Source: Hymenobacter sp. PAMC 26628
GTDB taxonomy: Bacteria > Bacteroidota > Bacteroidia > Cytophagales > Hymenobacteraceae
Length of the DNA stretch: 64,000 bases
Direction of reading: 5' to 3'
Assembly: GCF_001562275.1 (NCBI RefSeq)
Contig: NZ_CP014304.1
Span: forward strand, 3,224,001-3,288,000
The notes beneath the pieces were generated by a model that was not told the origin of the DNA, ran no database searches, and worked only from the letters and a program-made list of their open reading frames with translations. The position numbers were made by a program, and so were the translations under genes. Shown piece by piece: positions 7,702-15,230 of the stretch (positions are counted from its first letter, which is position 1; every line of letters starts with the position of its first letter).

Positions 7702-8176
7702 AGCCAATTTTTCCGCGGAAGGTGTTGTTTAAGATTTCCTGTCGCGTGAAATGGTGCAACGCACCAGGCAGTAAGATGGCTACTTCCGCAATATTTACGG
7801 CGCGCCTAACGCGGCCGTGGATGGCCTGCTCCAATAACTGGCGGTCAAGCTCTTCCGCTACCTGAATCAGCACGCGGGCCGCTTGACGGCTGGCCCCGCG
7901 CAAGGCTTTGTCAATAGCATTGGCAGTACGGCCTTCAGGTACTTTAAATTCCCATTCCATTCCGTCGCGGGTGGCGTCCGGGCTTTTGACTCCCTGCAAA
8001 TCGTATACCGGCAGCAGCCGAACCCGTTCCCCAAGAGCCGCTAAGAATAAGGCAATGGGAATATTTTGGCGGCTTTCCAGCTTGCCGTGGGTTTCGTGCA
8101 TATCGACGAAGCTGCCATCGTCCCCCTGAAACAACCGAAAGTAGCCAACCGGAGGATTTTCAAACGACTGGCTCAC
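7700..8176 (-). CDS. Small protein resembling CdiA-CT tRNA nuclease domain (standalone)
   Basis: 158 residues from a GTG whose bases overlap the stop of the upstream thioesterase gene (GTGA), so it is coupled to it. No signal peptide or membrane segment. The central part reads ALGERVRLLPVYD, GVKSPDATRDGMEWEFK, then a helix with IDKALRGASRQAARVLI. The pattern 'leucine-rich helix - LP - G-K-x-PDA-x-x-DG-x-x-x-EFK - helix with x-Q-A' resembles the CdiA C-terminal tRNA nuclease family (PF18451-type), where the D and E-x-K residues are important. The protein lacks any delivery module and I see no obvious immunity gene. Assignment is from memory of the motif pattern, so only moderate confidence. 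Confidence 0.5.
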   Translation of the reverse strand: MSQSFENPPVGYFRLFQGDDGSFVDMHETHGKLESRQNIPIALFLAALGERVRLLPVYDLQGVKSPDATRDGMEWEFKVPEGRTANAIDKALRGASRQAARVLIQVAEELDRQLLEQAIHGRVRRAVNIAEVAILLPGALHHFTRQEILNNTFRGKIG

Positions 8177-8613
8177 GCGACCGGTTCAATCACCGCCATC
8201 GTGGCCGAGGCTTTGGCCACCAGCAGGCCGTCGCACCACACCTCGGCTTCGCAGAAGTGCAGGCGGCGGCCGGCCTTCAGTACCCAGCCGACGGCGGTGA
8301 GCTTGTGGCCCACGCTGGGGTGCAGGTACGACACGCGCAAGTCGGCCGTGACCACGCCGTGGTCGTCGGGCACGAGGGTGACGGCGGCGAAGCCCGCGGC
8401 CAGGTCGGCCATTGTGGCCACCATGCCGCCGTGCACGAAGCCGCGCTGCTGCTTGTGCTGCTCGCCGATGAGCAGCTCGGCCTCGATGCGGCCGGGGGCA
8501 ATTAGGGTCAGGTCGGCCCCCACGTGGTGCATGAAGTTCTGGCGCAGCAGCTTGCGGCGGATGCGGGCTTCGAGGTCGTCGGCGAGGGCTGGGTTGGGTA
8601 GGTCAGGTGTCAA
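8173..8613 (-). CDS. PaaI-type hotdog thioesterase
   Basis: 146 residues. RGFVHGGMVATMADLAAGFAA is the hotdog-fold thioesterase signature (HGG plus the catalytic Asp of the MAD helix), and DLRVSYLHPS is the conserved central strand. PaaI-type enzymes hydrolyse aromatic or fatty acyl-CoA esters. The only start giving the full N-terminal helix (ARIRRKLLRQNF) is a TTG at 8613; the first in-frame ATG would remove it. The stop overlaps the start of the nuclease-like gene, suggesting a two-gene operon. Confidence 0.88.
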   Translation of the reverse strand: MTPDLPNPALADDLEARIRRKLLRQNFMHHVGADLTLIAPGRIEAELLIGEQHKQQRGFVHGGMVATMADLAAGFAAVTLVPDDHGVVTADLRVSYLHPSVGHKLTAVGWVLKAGRRLHFCEAEVWCDGLLVAKASATMAVIEPVA

Positions 8614-8811
8614 GGCGTAAGCGGAGCGGGTGGAGGTACGGGACTATGTACCGTTTTGTACTTGTCGTAATTTTTAAGGGCGTTTAAGAACTGAATCGCG
8701 GCGGATTTCTGCAATTTCGCCCCGCCCTGGGGGCCCCGGGCAAAGATAGGTGGCGGGCCGGCCGCGGTAGAACAGCGGCGAAACGGTGGCTTTTTTCCTA
8801 CTTTAACGGGC

Positions 8812-9498
8812 ATGGAAACCCTCCCTCTCACCGAATACATTGTGGCCGGGGCCCTGGGCCTGGGCCTGGCCGCCAGCAGCGGCTTCCGGGTGTTTGTGCC
8901 GCTGCTGGCGGCCAGCGTGGCGCACCACTTTGGGTGGCTACCGGCGGCGCCGGGCTTCGCGTGGCTGGGCTCGTGGGCGGCCATGCTGGCGCTGGCCGCG
9001 GCCACGGTGTTCGAGGTGCTGGGCTACTACCTGCCGGTGGTCGACAACGTGCTTGACGCGCTTACCACGCCGGCGGCCGTGGTGGCGGGGGCCCTGCTGA
9101 TGACCTCCTCACTACCCCACCTCGACCCGGCCTTGCGCTGGGGGCTGGGCATTGTGGTGGGCGGCGGCACGGCCGGGCTGGTGCAGGGCGGCACGGCGCT
9201 GCTGCGGGCCGGCGCCACGGCCACCACCGGCGGCCTGGCCAACCCGGTATTATCCACCCTCGAAAACGTGCTGGCCGTGGGCGGCGCTGTGCTGGCCCTG
9301 GCGCTGCCGCTGGTGGCCGGCGTGGGGGCCGTGGCCCTGGTACTATTTGGGCTGGGACGGCTGCGGCGCTGGCGGCAGCGGCGGGCGGTGCGCCGCGCCG
9401 GGGCCCCGGCGGCGCAGGGCCCCGGGGCTGTTTTGCCACCTTGTATGCATTTTTTGCGTACAGCCTGCGCGCCTGGCCAACTGCCGGGCTTCTTTTGA
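8812..9498 (+). CDS. DUF4126 membrane protein
   Basis: 228 residues with about five hydrophobic segments. AASSGFRVFVPLLAASV near the N terminus, the FEVLGYYLPVVDNVLDAL segment and the glycine-rich GTAGLVQGGTALLR helix match DUF4126, a membrane family of unknown role. The C-terminal 40 residues are basic and then irregular, with an atypical cysteine-containing tail. It is followed after six bases by a NUDIX gene on the same strand. Confidence 0.85.
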   Translation: METLPLTEYIVAGALGLGLAASSGFRVFVPLLAASVAHHFGWLPAAPGFAWLGSWAAMLALAAATVFEVLGYYLPVVDNVLDALTTPAAVVAGALLMTSSLPHLDPALRWGLGIVVGGGTAGLVQGGTALLRAGATATTGGLANPVLSTLENVLAVGGAVLALALPLVAGVGAVALVLFGLGRLRRWRQRRAVRRAGAPAAQGPGAVLPPCMHFLRTACAPGQLPGFF

Positions 9499-9504
9499 GT
9501 TGCA

Positions 9505-10017
9505 ATGACCGATTATTCCGTTCCGCCATCTGACACGCTGCTGGCGCTGTATGCCGGCCAGGTGCGCGTGCGCGTGGGCGGCCTGCTGCTGCACGACAAC
9601 CGCCTGCTGCTGGCCGCCCACCGGGGCCTGCTGCCCGTGGGGGCCCCGTTTTGGTCGCCGCCGGGCGGGGGCTGGCAATTTGGCGAGAGCCTGCACGAGG
9701 GGCTGGTGCGCGAATTTCAGGAGGAAACCGGGCTGGCGGTGCGGGTGGGCCGCTTCCTGCATTTGCACGAGTTTCGGCGCGACGGCTTGCAGGCGCTGGA
9801 GCTGTTTTTTGAGGTGCTGACCACCGACGGGGCCCCGCCCGCCCCGCGCCTGGGCCACGACCCCGAGCACGCCCCCGATGCCCAGCTGCTCACCGAGCTG
9901 GCCTGGCACACCCCCCGGCAGCTGCTGGCCCTGCCGCCGGCGCACGTGCACCCGGTGCTGCGCGGCCTGCTCAGCATCGACGACGTATTTGTGCCGCAGC
10001 TGCGGTTTGGGGGGTAA
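9505..10017 (+). CDS. NUDIX hydrolase
   Basis: 170 residues. The NUDIX box is complete: GGWQFGESLHEGLVREFQEE then TGL, that is, G-x5-E-x7-REUxEExGU. The beginning VRVGGLLLHDNRLLLAAHRG is the usual first strand pair. Substrate unknown; small NUDIX enzymes cleave nucleoside diphosphate derivatives. Six bases separate it from the DUF4126 gene, so the two may be co-transcribed. Confidence 0.93.
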   Translation: MTDYSVPPSDTLLALYAGQVRVRVGGLLLHDNRLLLAAHRGLLPVGAPFWSPPGGGWQFGESLHEGLVREFQEETGLAVRVGRFLHLHEFRRDGLQALELFFEVLTTDGAPPAPRLGHDPEHAPDAQLLTELAWHTPRQLLALPPAHVHPVLRGLLSIDDVFVPQLRFGG

Positions 10018-10073
10018 AGCGGGCGGGGCGCGCGGCTGTATCTTGCGGAGCCGTTCGGCTTTTTGCTTTGCCC

Positions 10074-10955
10074 GTGCCCGTTTCCACCGCTCCTTTCCCT
10101 GCTTCTTCGGCCGCGCCCGTTGCCCCGGCCGCACTGTTGCGCCTGCGCGACGATAGCTTCGACCCCAACCACCGCGCCGCCTACAACCTGTACCTGACCG
10201 TGGGGGCCGGCCGCCTGCGCGTGGCCGCCGTGGAGGTGGCCCGCCAGTCGTTTGTGCTGCTCGAAGACTACGCCCTGCCGCCCGGGGGCCTGCCCGCCCT
10301 GGCCGCCGCCCACGACTGCCTGGGGCGCGCCGGCTGGCACGCCGTGCGCCTGGCCACCACCGGCCGGGCCTTCACGCTGCTGCCCGCGGCCCTGTTCCGG
10401 CCCGGCGACGAGGCCGCCGCCCTGCGCCTGCACCACACCCTGGGGCCCGCCGAGGCCACCTACGCCCGCCCCCACCCCAGCCTCGATTTGGTGAACGTGT
10501 TTGCCGCCGACGCGGACCTGGCCGCCTGGCTGGCCGCCACCCACGGGCCCAGCGGCCAGCTGCTGCACCACACCAGCGGCCTGCTGGCGGGCCTGGCCCA
10601 CCAGCGCGACGCCGGGGCCCCGCGCCGGCTCTACCTCTGCCTGGGGGCCCAGGAGCTGACGCTGGTGGTGCTGGGGCCCCAACTCCAGTACTGCAACGTA
10701 TTCCCCTTCGCCACCGCCGAGGACGTGCTCTACTACACCGTGCTGGTGATGCAGGAGCTGGGCCTGAACCCCGACCAAGACGAGCTGACCGTGTGGGGCG
10801 AGCTCACGCACGACTCGGCCTTGTTCACGCTGCTGCGCAACTACGTGCGCAACGTCCGCTTTGGGCCCCGGCCCTACGACTTGTTCTACAGCTACCGCCT
10901 CAACGAGGTGTTCGAGCACCGCTACTTCGACTTGTTCAGCCTACACTTTGTCTAA
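10074..10955 (+). CDS. DUF3822 family protein
   Basis: About 293 residues. The fold signature is that of DUF3822, a Bacteroidota-specific family with a duplicated actin-like/ribonuclease-H-like architecture: LTVGAGRLRVAAVEV in the first half and LYLCLGAQELTLVVLG in the second, ending YSYRLNEVFEHRYFDLFSLHFV. Across Bacteroidota this gene is commonly next to coaD and rsmD, as here. I chose GTG at 10074 because CTTTGCCC precedes it in the same spacing as other promoter boxes here; a TTG at 10068 is the alternative. Function unknown. Confidence 0.85.
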   Translation: MPVSTAPFPASSAAPVAPAALLRLRDDSFDPNHRAAYNLYLTVGAGRLRVAAVEVARQSFVLLEDYALPPGGLPALAAAHDCLGRAGWHAVRLATTGRAFTLLPAALFRPGDEAAALRLHHTLGPAEATYARPHPSLDLVNVFAADADLAAWLAATHGPSGQLLHHTSGLLAGLAHQRDAGAPRRLYLCLGAQELTLVVLGPQLQYCNVFPFATAEDVLYYTVLVMQELGLNPDQDELTVWGELTHDSALFTLLRNYVRNVRFGPRPYDLFYSYRLNEVFEHRYFDLFSLHFV

Positions 10956-11047
10956 CCGGCTGTGGAGCGTAGGCCAGGCGCGGGGCATCGGCCCCGGCTA
11001 AACACGTCGCGCCCAGCTTACAACCCACCGGCCCATACCCCTTCCCC

Positions 11048-11518
11048 GTGCCCCGCATTGCCCTTTTTCCCGGTTCGTTCGACCCGTTTACCAACGGGCA
11101 CCTTGATGTGGTGCGGCGCGGCACGGCACTGTTTGACGAGGTGATTGTGGCGCTGGGCACCAACAGTAGCAAGCAGCGCTACTTGCCGCTGGAACAGATG
11201 CTGGCGCTCATCCAAGGCGTGTTTGCCGACGAGCCGCGGGTGTCGGTGCGCACATTTCGGGGCCTCACGGCGGTGTACGCCCGCGAGGTGGGGGCCCAGT
11301 TTCTGCTGCGCGGGCTGCGCAACACCACCGATTTTGAGTACGAAAACACCATCGCCCAAGCCAACCGCCACGTCAACCCCGGCCTGGAATCGGTGTTCCT
11401 CATCACGGCCCCGCCGCTGGCGGCTATTAGCAGCACCATCATCCGCGACATCCACCGCTACGGCGGCGACGTGCACGATTTTGTGCCCTACCCCCTGCCG
11501 CCCGCGCCGCCTTTTTAG
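11048..11518 (+). CDS. coaD: Phosphopantetheine adenylyltransferase
   Basis: 156 residues from GTG 11048. It carries the nucleotidyltransferase signature FPGSFDPFTNGHLDVVRRG, the LLRGLRNTTDFEYE substrate loop and ISSTIIRDI (the ISSTxxR motif). The enzyme transfers AMP from ATP to 4'-phosphopantetheine, the fourth step of coenzyme A synthesis in the cytoplasm. It follows DUF3822, its common neighbour. Terminal residues (PPAPPF) are proline-rich but the length is normal. Confidence 0.96.
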   Translation: MPRIALFPGSFDPFTNGHLDVVRRGTALFDEVIVALGTNSSKQRYLPLEQMLALIQGVFADEPRVSVRTFRGLTAVYAREVGAQFLLRGLRNTTDFEYENTIAQANRHVNPGLESVFLITAPPLAAISSTIIRDIHRYGGDVHDFVPYPLPPAPPF

Positions 11519-11635
11519 CGCTGTTTTTGAATCATCAAACCCGGAGAACACTCGTGCGTCACTGCGTGGACGCCAGGTTAAGCACGACGGCCTTGTTGCT
11601 TGCTTTTGATGCCGCAACCAGCCAGAACCTACCGG

Positions 11636-12109
11636 CTACCCGCGGGGCACGATGCGCAGGCCCACCAGCCGGGTGCTGCGGTTGACGGCGAACACGGGCA
11701 ACAGTAAGTAGCCGGGGGCTTCGGCCAGCAGCCCGGTGCGGCGCATGAGGGCCTCTTCGTCGTTGCCCAGCACCAGCAAATCGAGCACGCGGCGGGTGCG
11801 GGCGTCGTAACTGGCCACCACCGTCAGGCCCCGCGGCTGGAAAGCCAGCGTCGAGTCGGTCCCGGACCGCCGCACGGGGTCCTGGAAGCCGGCGGGCAGG
11901 GCCCGGGCGGGCCCCAGCTGCCGGCGCACTTCGTCAATGGAACGGCCCACCACGGCCGCCAGGTTCACAGCCGGGGCCGCCGCCGTGCGGGCGGGCGGTA
12001 CCGATACGCGCGCAGTGGAGCTATCTTCTCGTTCGCGGGCCCGCGAGCAGGCCAGCTGCGCCGCAGCCCCCAGCAAAAGCAACGGCAGGAACTTAGCAAA
12101 ACGGCGCAT
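11636..12109 (-). CDS. Putative lipoprotein, unknown function
   Basis: 157 residues. MRRFAKFLPLLLLGAAAQLACS is a lipoprotein signal with the lipid-modified Cys at residue 21. A disordered RAREREDSSTARVS linker follows, then a domain with GRSIDEVRRQLGPA, resembling the first helix of small BLIP/SmpA-like outer membrane lipoproteins; the resemblance is weak. The stop of the following NUDIX gene is 15 bases away from its start, both on the minus strand but NUDIX is transcribed first. Confidence 0.6.
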   Translation of the reverse strand: MRRFAKFLPLLLLGAAAQLACSRAREREDSSTARVSVPPARTAAAPAVNLAAVVGRSIDEVRRQLGPARALPAGFQDPVRRSGTDSTLAFQPRGLTVVASYDARTRRVLDLLVLGNDEEALMRRTGLLAEAPGYLLLPVFAVNRSTRLVGLRIVPRG

Positions 12110-12124
12110 GGCGGCAAGATAAAT

Positions 12125-12832
12125 TTATTTCCCGGCGGTGGCGGTTTCTTTCGAGGACTTGCCGCCGCCGGCCTTGCTCAGGTAGTGGCGCATCACCAGG
12201 GCAATGGACGCGTAGGAATCGTCGAGCTTGGCCAGGGCCTCCTGGGGCGTCATCCAGCGCACTTCCTCGATGTATTCCTCGGCCTGGGGCTTCATCACCG
12301 AGTCGTCGAGGCACTGCATCACAAACCAGCTGGTTTTCTTGAGCATCTTGTTGCCCTTGTAGGCGTAGCTGTGCCAGGTGCTGGGCAGCTCCTCGCCGAT
12401 GGCCAGCTTGATGTTGGTTTCCTCCTCCACCTCGCGCAGGGCCCCCAGCACGGTGTCTTCGTCGCTTTTGAGCTTGCCCTTGGGCAAATCCCACTTGCCG
12501 AGGCGGTAAATCATCAGTACCTGGCCATTCTTCACCACCAGCCCACCAGCGGCTTTGGCAATCTTAAACTGGTCCTTAAGGTGTTGGATGAGCAGGCTTT
12601 TCTTGCGCACCAGCATGGTGAGGGAGGTCAGCTTTTTGAGCTTTTTCACCTCCATCAGCCGCAGCAAGCGGTCGAGGAACGCGGTGGTGGCGTCGCGCAC
12701 CAGCACGTCGCCCACCAAGTCCTTGGATGTGAACTGCTGCTCGGGGCCCAGCACCAGGTCGTATTTGTGCTTGTACACTTTCTCGCTTAGCTTTTTGATA
12801 ACCAGCGGAATATCGTTGATGAAGAGATTCAT
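12125..12832 (-). CDS. NUDIX domain protein with N-terminal extension
   Basis: 235 residues from ATG 12832. The first 110 residues form a lysine-rich helical region (VIKKLSEKVYKHKYD...). The NUDIX domain follows, with GKWDLPKGKLKSDEDTVLGA then LREVEEETNI, a complete box of the diadenosine-polyphosphate/8-oxo-dGTP type (W-x-LPKGK). The long upstream open frame to 13483 is antisense to the phosphodiesterase gene and is rejected. A -7-like box GACCTTTG ends five bases before the ATG, so leaderless expression is likely. The C-terminal KAGGGKSSKETATAGK tail is disordered. Confidence 0.88.
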   Translation of the reverse strand: MNLFINDIPLVIKKLSEKVYKHKYDLVLGPEQQFTSKDLVGDVLVRDATTAFLDRLLRLMEVKKLKKLTSLTMLVRKKSLLIQHLKDQFKIAKAAGGLVVKNGQVLMIYRLGKWDLPKGKLKSDEDTVLGALREVEEETNIKLAIGEELPSTWHSYAYKGNKMLKKTSWFVMQCLDDSVMKPQAEEYIEEVRWMTPQEALAKLDDSYASIALVMRHYLSKAGGGKSSKETATAGK

Positions 12833-12937
12833 CGGAGCAAAGGTCGGGGAATGAATGGGCCGCGGGCCGCCGTGGGGCCCGCCCCGCAAGATACGGGGCC
12901 GCGCCGCTTTGGGTGGGCCGGGGCCCATCTTTGCCGC

Positions 12938-13447
12938 ATGAAACGCATTGGCCTGCTCTCCGACACCCACGGTTATTTCGACGAGCGCATCGCGCACCAC
13001 CTGCGCGGCTGCGACGAAATTTGGCACGCCGGCGACTTCGGCACCGCCGCCGTGGTGGGGGCCCTGGAAGCCCTGGCGCCCGTGTTCCGGGGCGTGTACG
13101 GCAACATCGACGGGGCCGACGTGCGCCGCACCGAGCCCTTGGTGCAGGATTTTGTGGTCGAGGGCCTGCGCGTGCTCATCACCCACATCGGCGGCTACCC
13201 GGGCCACTACGCCCCGGCGGCCCGCCCCCTGCTCGACGCCGCCCGGCCCGGCCTGTTCGTCACGGGCCACTCGCACATCCTGCGCGTCGTGCCCGACAAG
13301 GCCCGCGGCCTGCTGCACCTCAACCCCGGCGCGGCCGGCCGCCACGGCTTCCACCAGGTGCGCACGCTGCTGCGCTTCGGCGTCGAGGCCGGCAAAGTCG
13401 TGGACTTGCAGGCCGTAGAACTGGGCAAGCGGGGGGCCCTGGAGTAG
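12938..13447 (+). CDS. YfcE-type metallophosphoesterase
   Basis: 169 residues. GLLSDTHGYFDE (metal-binding Asp and His), WHAGDFG, VYGNIDG, THIGGYPGHY and VTGHSHILR give the five metallophosphoesterase motifs in order. The size and the GNIDG variant fit the YfcE/MJ0936 family of Mn-dependent phosphodiesterases. Start ATG 12938 is just after a CATCTTTG box (12926-12933). It is divergent from the NUDIX gene with overlapping promoters. Confidence 0.92.
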   Translation: MKRIGLLSDTHGYFDERIAHHLRGCDEIWHAGDFGTAAVVGALEALAPVFRGVYGNIDGADVRRTEPLVQDFVVEGLRVLITHIGGYPGHYAPAARPLLDAARPGLFVTGHSHILRVVPDKARGLLHLNPGAAGRHGFHQVRTLLRFGVEAGKVVDLQAVELGKRGALE

Positions 13448-13523
13448 TGCCGCAGTTTGGGCAGGCGGCCAGGCAAACGGCACGCGGACAGGAGCCGATT
13501 GGCTTGCCAGAGGACGAGCGTTC

Positions 13524-14180
13524 CTACTTGGGCATTTTTGCTACATCGCCAAGGGTCAGCACCTTGTAGGCAACCCCCAGCACGGCAGCGTTTTCCTCCA
13601 CCGTGTCTTTAAACCCGGCCTGCCGGCGGCGCTGGTTCACCTGCGCCGGGTTCTGGATGGGCCAGACGAAGGGCGGCTGCCCGTTGTAGCCCCTCGCCTG
13701 TGTGCCGTACAGCTGCTCTTTGCCATCGTTCATCAGCTGGCGGTCCAGCATCGCGGCTTACCGGAAGAAGGGCAGCTCCCCCTATTCGGCAGCCGCTTTC
13801 ATCATCGGCAAGTACTGGGGGATTGTGGCCGGGGTGTGCTGGATAACGCTCCACACGGCCTCATTGGTAGGTGCGCCCACCAGCGACTTGCCAGGGCAGC
13901 CGTCCTGCTTCACAATGGCTTATATGCGCCCCAAGTCGGTGGCGTCCACCCGGTGCATCCGGTCCATGAGGGTGGCGTTGAGCACGGCTTTCGTCACTCC
14001 CAGCGCGGCCGCCAACGAATCTGGGTTGCGGTTGATGCGCGGGTCAAACAGCATGGCGCGGTAGCGCTGGTCCACCGCGTAAATGCTGTCGAGCTCGTGC
14101 TTGAGCCGGAGGTTGAGCTTTGCCTGCGCTGCCGCCGGCAAGGCCAGCGCGCTGAGCAGGGCAGCGTGAACGAAGGATTT
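13524..14180 (-). pseudogene. DUF6624 family secreted protein, inactivated by nonsense codons
   Basis: Translation of the minus strand in a single frame gives a signal peptide (KSFVHAALLSALALPAAAQA), then LKHELDSIYAVDQRYRAML, VDATDLGRI-stop-AIVKQDGCPGKSLVG, WSVIQHTPATIPQYLP, MMKAAAE-stop-GELPFFR-stop-AAMLDRQLMNDGKEQLYGTQ and a normal end. This is the DUF6624 pattern (QHxD..., LxDR...GKxQ.YGTQ). Three in-frame stops (TAA 13920-13922, TAG 13782-13784, TAA 13758-13760) interrupt it, and the codon where the ATG should be (14181-14183) is TAA. There is no frameshift. Unlikely to yield a functional protein. Confidence 0.85.
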
Positions 14181-14295
14181 TTATTTACCCAAATTAAGAC
14201 CTCGCGCCCGAAAAACTGGCCAAGCGTTCTTGCCCGGCTCCTTCGTTCGCTTTCGGGAATGGGGCCCCGGAAGTAAGGAGCCTGAATAAAACGCA

Positions 14296-14328
14296 AAAAG
14301 CGCCTTCCCGCGTGGGAAAGGCGCTTTT
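14296..14328 (-). terminator. Hairpin terminator of the repeat-protein gene
   Basis: AAAAGCGCCTTCCC and GGGAAAGGCGCTTTT pair around GCGT, with one bulge, just beyond the stop of the minus-strand gene ending at 14358. Confidence 0.85.
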
Positions 14329-14357
14329 AAACGATGGCAGCTGCTGGGCAAAAATCC

Positions 14358-15050
14358 TTACAGCGCGATTTCGGGCTTGGGGTGCTCGCCGCTCTGGCCG
14401 TCTTCGTTCACGGGCTTGGTTACGGCTTCGGCGGCGTCGAAATCGGCGGCGTTCTCAGCAGTTTTGTCAGCGGCGGGGGCGTCAGCGCCCACGGCGTGCT
14501 TTACGGTGTCCATTACGGTGCCAGCCACCTCTTTGGCCTTGTCCAGCACTTCGGAATGGCTAACCGCGTCGATGGCATCGCTCACCGCGTGCTTGGCTTT
14601 TTCCAGCACTTCGGAGCTCGATACGGCCTCCACGGCATCGCTCACGGCGTGCTTAGCTCGGTCAAAAAACGACTCGCCGCCGGCCGCCGGAGCAGCAGCT
14701 TCGCTCACCAGGTCCTTGGCTTTTTCAACCACGGGCGCGTGCACCACGGCGTCCGTTGCGTCGCTCACCGCCTGCTTGGCTTTGCCGACCACCTCGGAGT
14801 TCGAAACGGTTTCCACGGCATCGGTAACGACCTGCTTGGCTTTGTCAACCAGCGAATCGGCTTTAGCGGCCAGCGAATCGGCTTTAGCGGCCAGGGCAGC
14901 GCCCGCCGGCGTGGTGAAGCGGCTCTTCAGCTCGTCCAGGTCCACGTTTTTCAGCACCGGGGTACGGAGCAGGTTTTTGATGATGTGCTGCTTGTTGTTG
15001 GCGCGGGCAATGTTTTTGCGGTGCTTGCGCTTGAGGCGGGTAACGGACAT
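14358..15050 (-). CDS. LEA-like protein of 20-residue amphipathic repeats
   Basis: 230 residues, no signal peptide, no hydrophobic core sequence, not recognised as a named family. Residues 1-45 are very basic (RLKRKHRKNIARANNK). Residues 53-67 hold a perfect duplication of AAKADSL. From about residue 70 to 190 there are six repeats of 20 residues with consensus KAKxxVSDAxxAVSxSEVLE: KAKQVVTDAVETVSNSEVVG, KAKQAVSDATDAVVHAPVVE, and so on. The tail is acidic. Such repeats form long amphipathic helices as in LEA group 3/4 proteins and phasin-like coats. A role in desiccation protection, nucleoid or granule binding is inference from composition only. Confidence 0.75.
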   Translation of the reverse strand: MSVTRLKRKHRKNIARANNKQHIIKNLLRTPVLKNVDLDELKSRFTTPAGAALAAKADSLAAKADSLVDKAKQVVTDAVETVSNSEVVGKAKQAVSDATDAVVHAPVVEKAKDLVSEAAAPAAGGESFFDRAKHAVSDAVEAVSSSEVLEKAKHAVSDAIDAVSHSEVLDKAKEVAGTVMDTVKHAVGADAPAADKTAENAADFDAAEAVTKPVNEDGQSGEHPKPEIAL

Positions 15051-15172
15051 GGTGCCGGGCGGTTAAGGTCTTATTGCTTAGGAAATGGAGGGCAAAAGTA
15101 CGGTTTTAATTCGGAAAGTAAAAACGAGGGGGCATTTAACGGGTTTGGGGCCCGGCCTGGGGCCCCACGGGC

Positions 15173-15180
15173 TACTTTTG
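15173..15180 (+). promoter_or_regulatory. -7 promoter box (TACTTTTG) for threonine aldolase
   Basis: Exact TAnnTTTG. An in-frame ATG at 15183 lies only two bases after it, probably upstream of the transcription start, which supports translation from the ATG at 15231. Confidence 0.6.
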
Positions 15181-15230
15181 CAATGGGCCGCCGCTGGCCC
15201 ATTGCCCGATTTTTCTTCGCTGCTCCCGCT

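Noticed and set aside
12833..13483. Long open extension upstream of the NUDIX gene on the minus strand
   Set aside because: It is antisense to the conserved YfcE phosphodiesterase, is low-complexity Ala/Gly/Val-rich, and lies before the NUDIX promoter box.
13524..14180. Stop-codon reassignment explaining the in-frame TAA/TAG
   Set aside because: Many intact genes in the window end with TAA or TAG at the expected place, so these codons act as stops.
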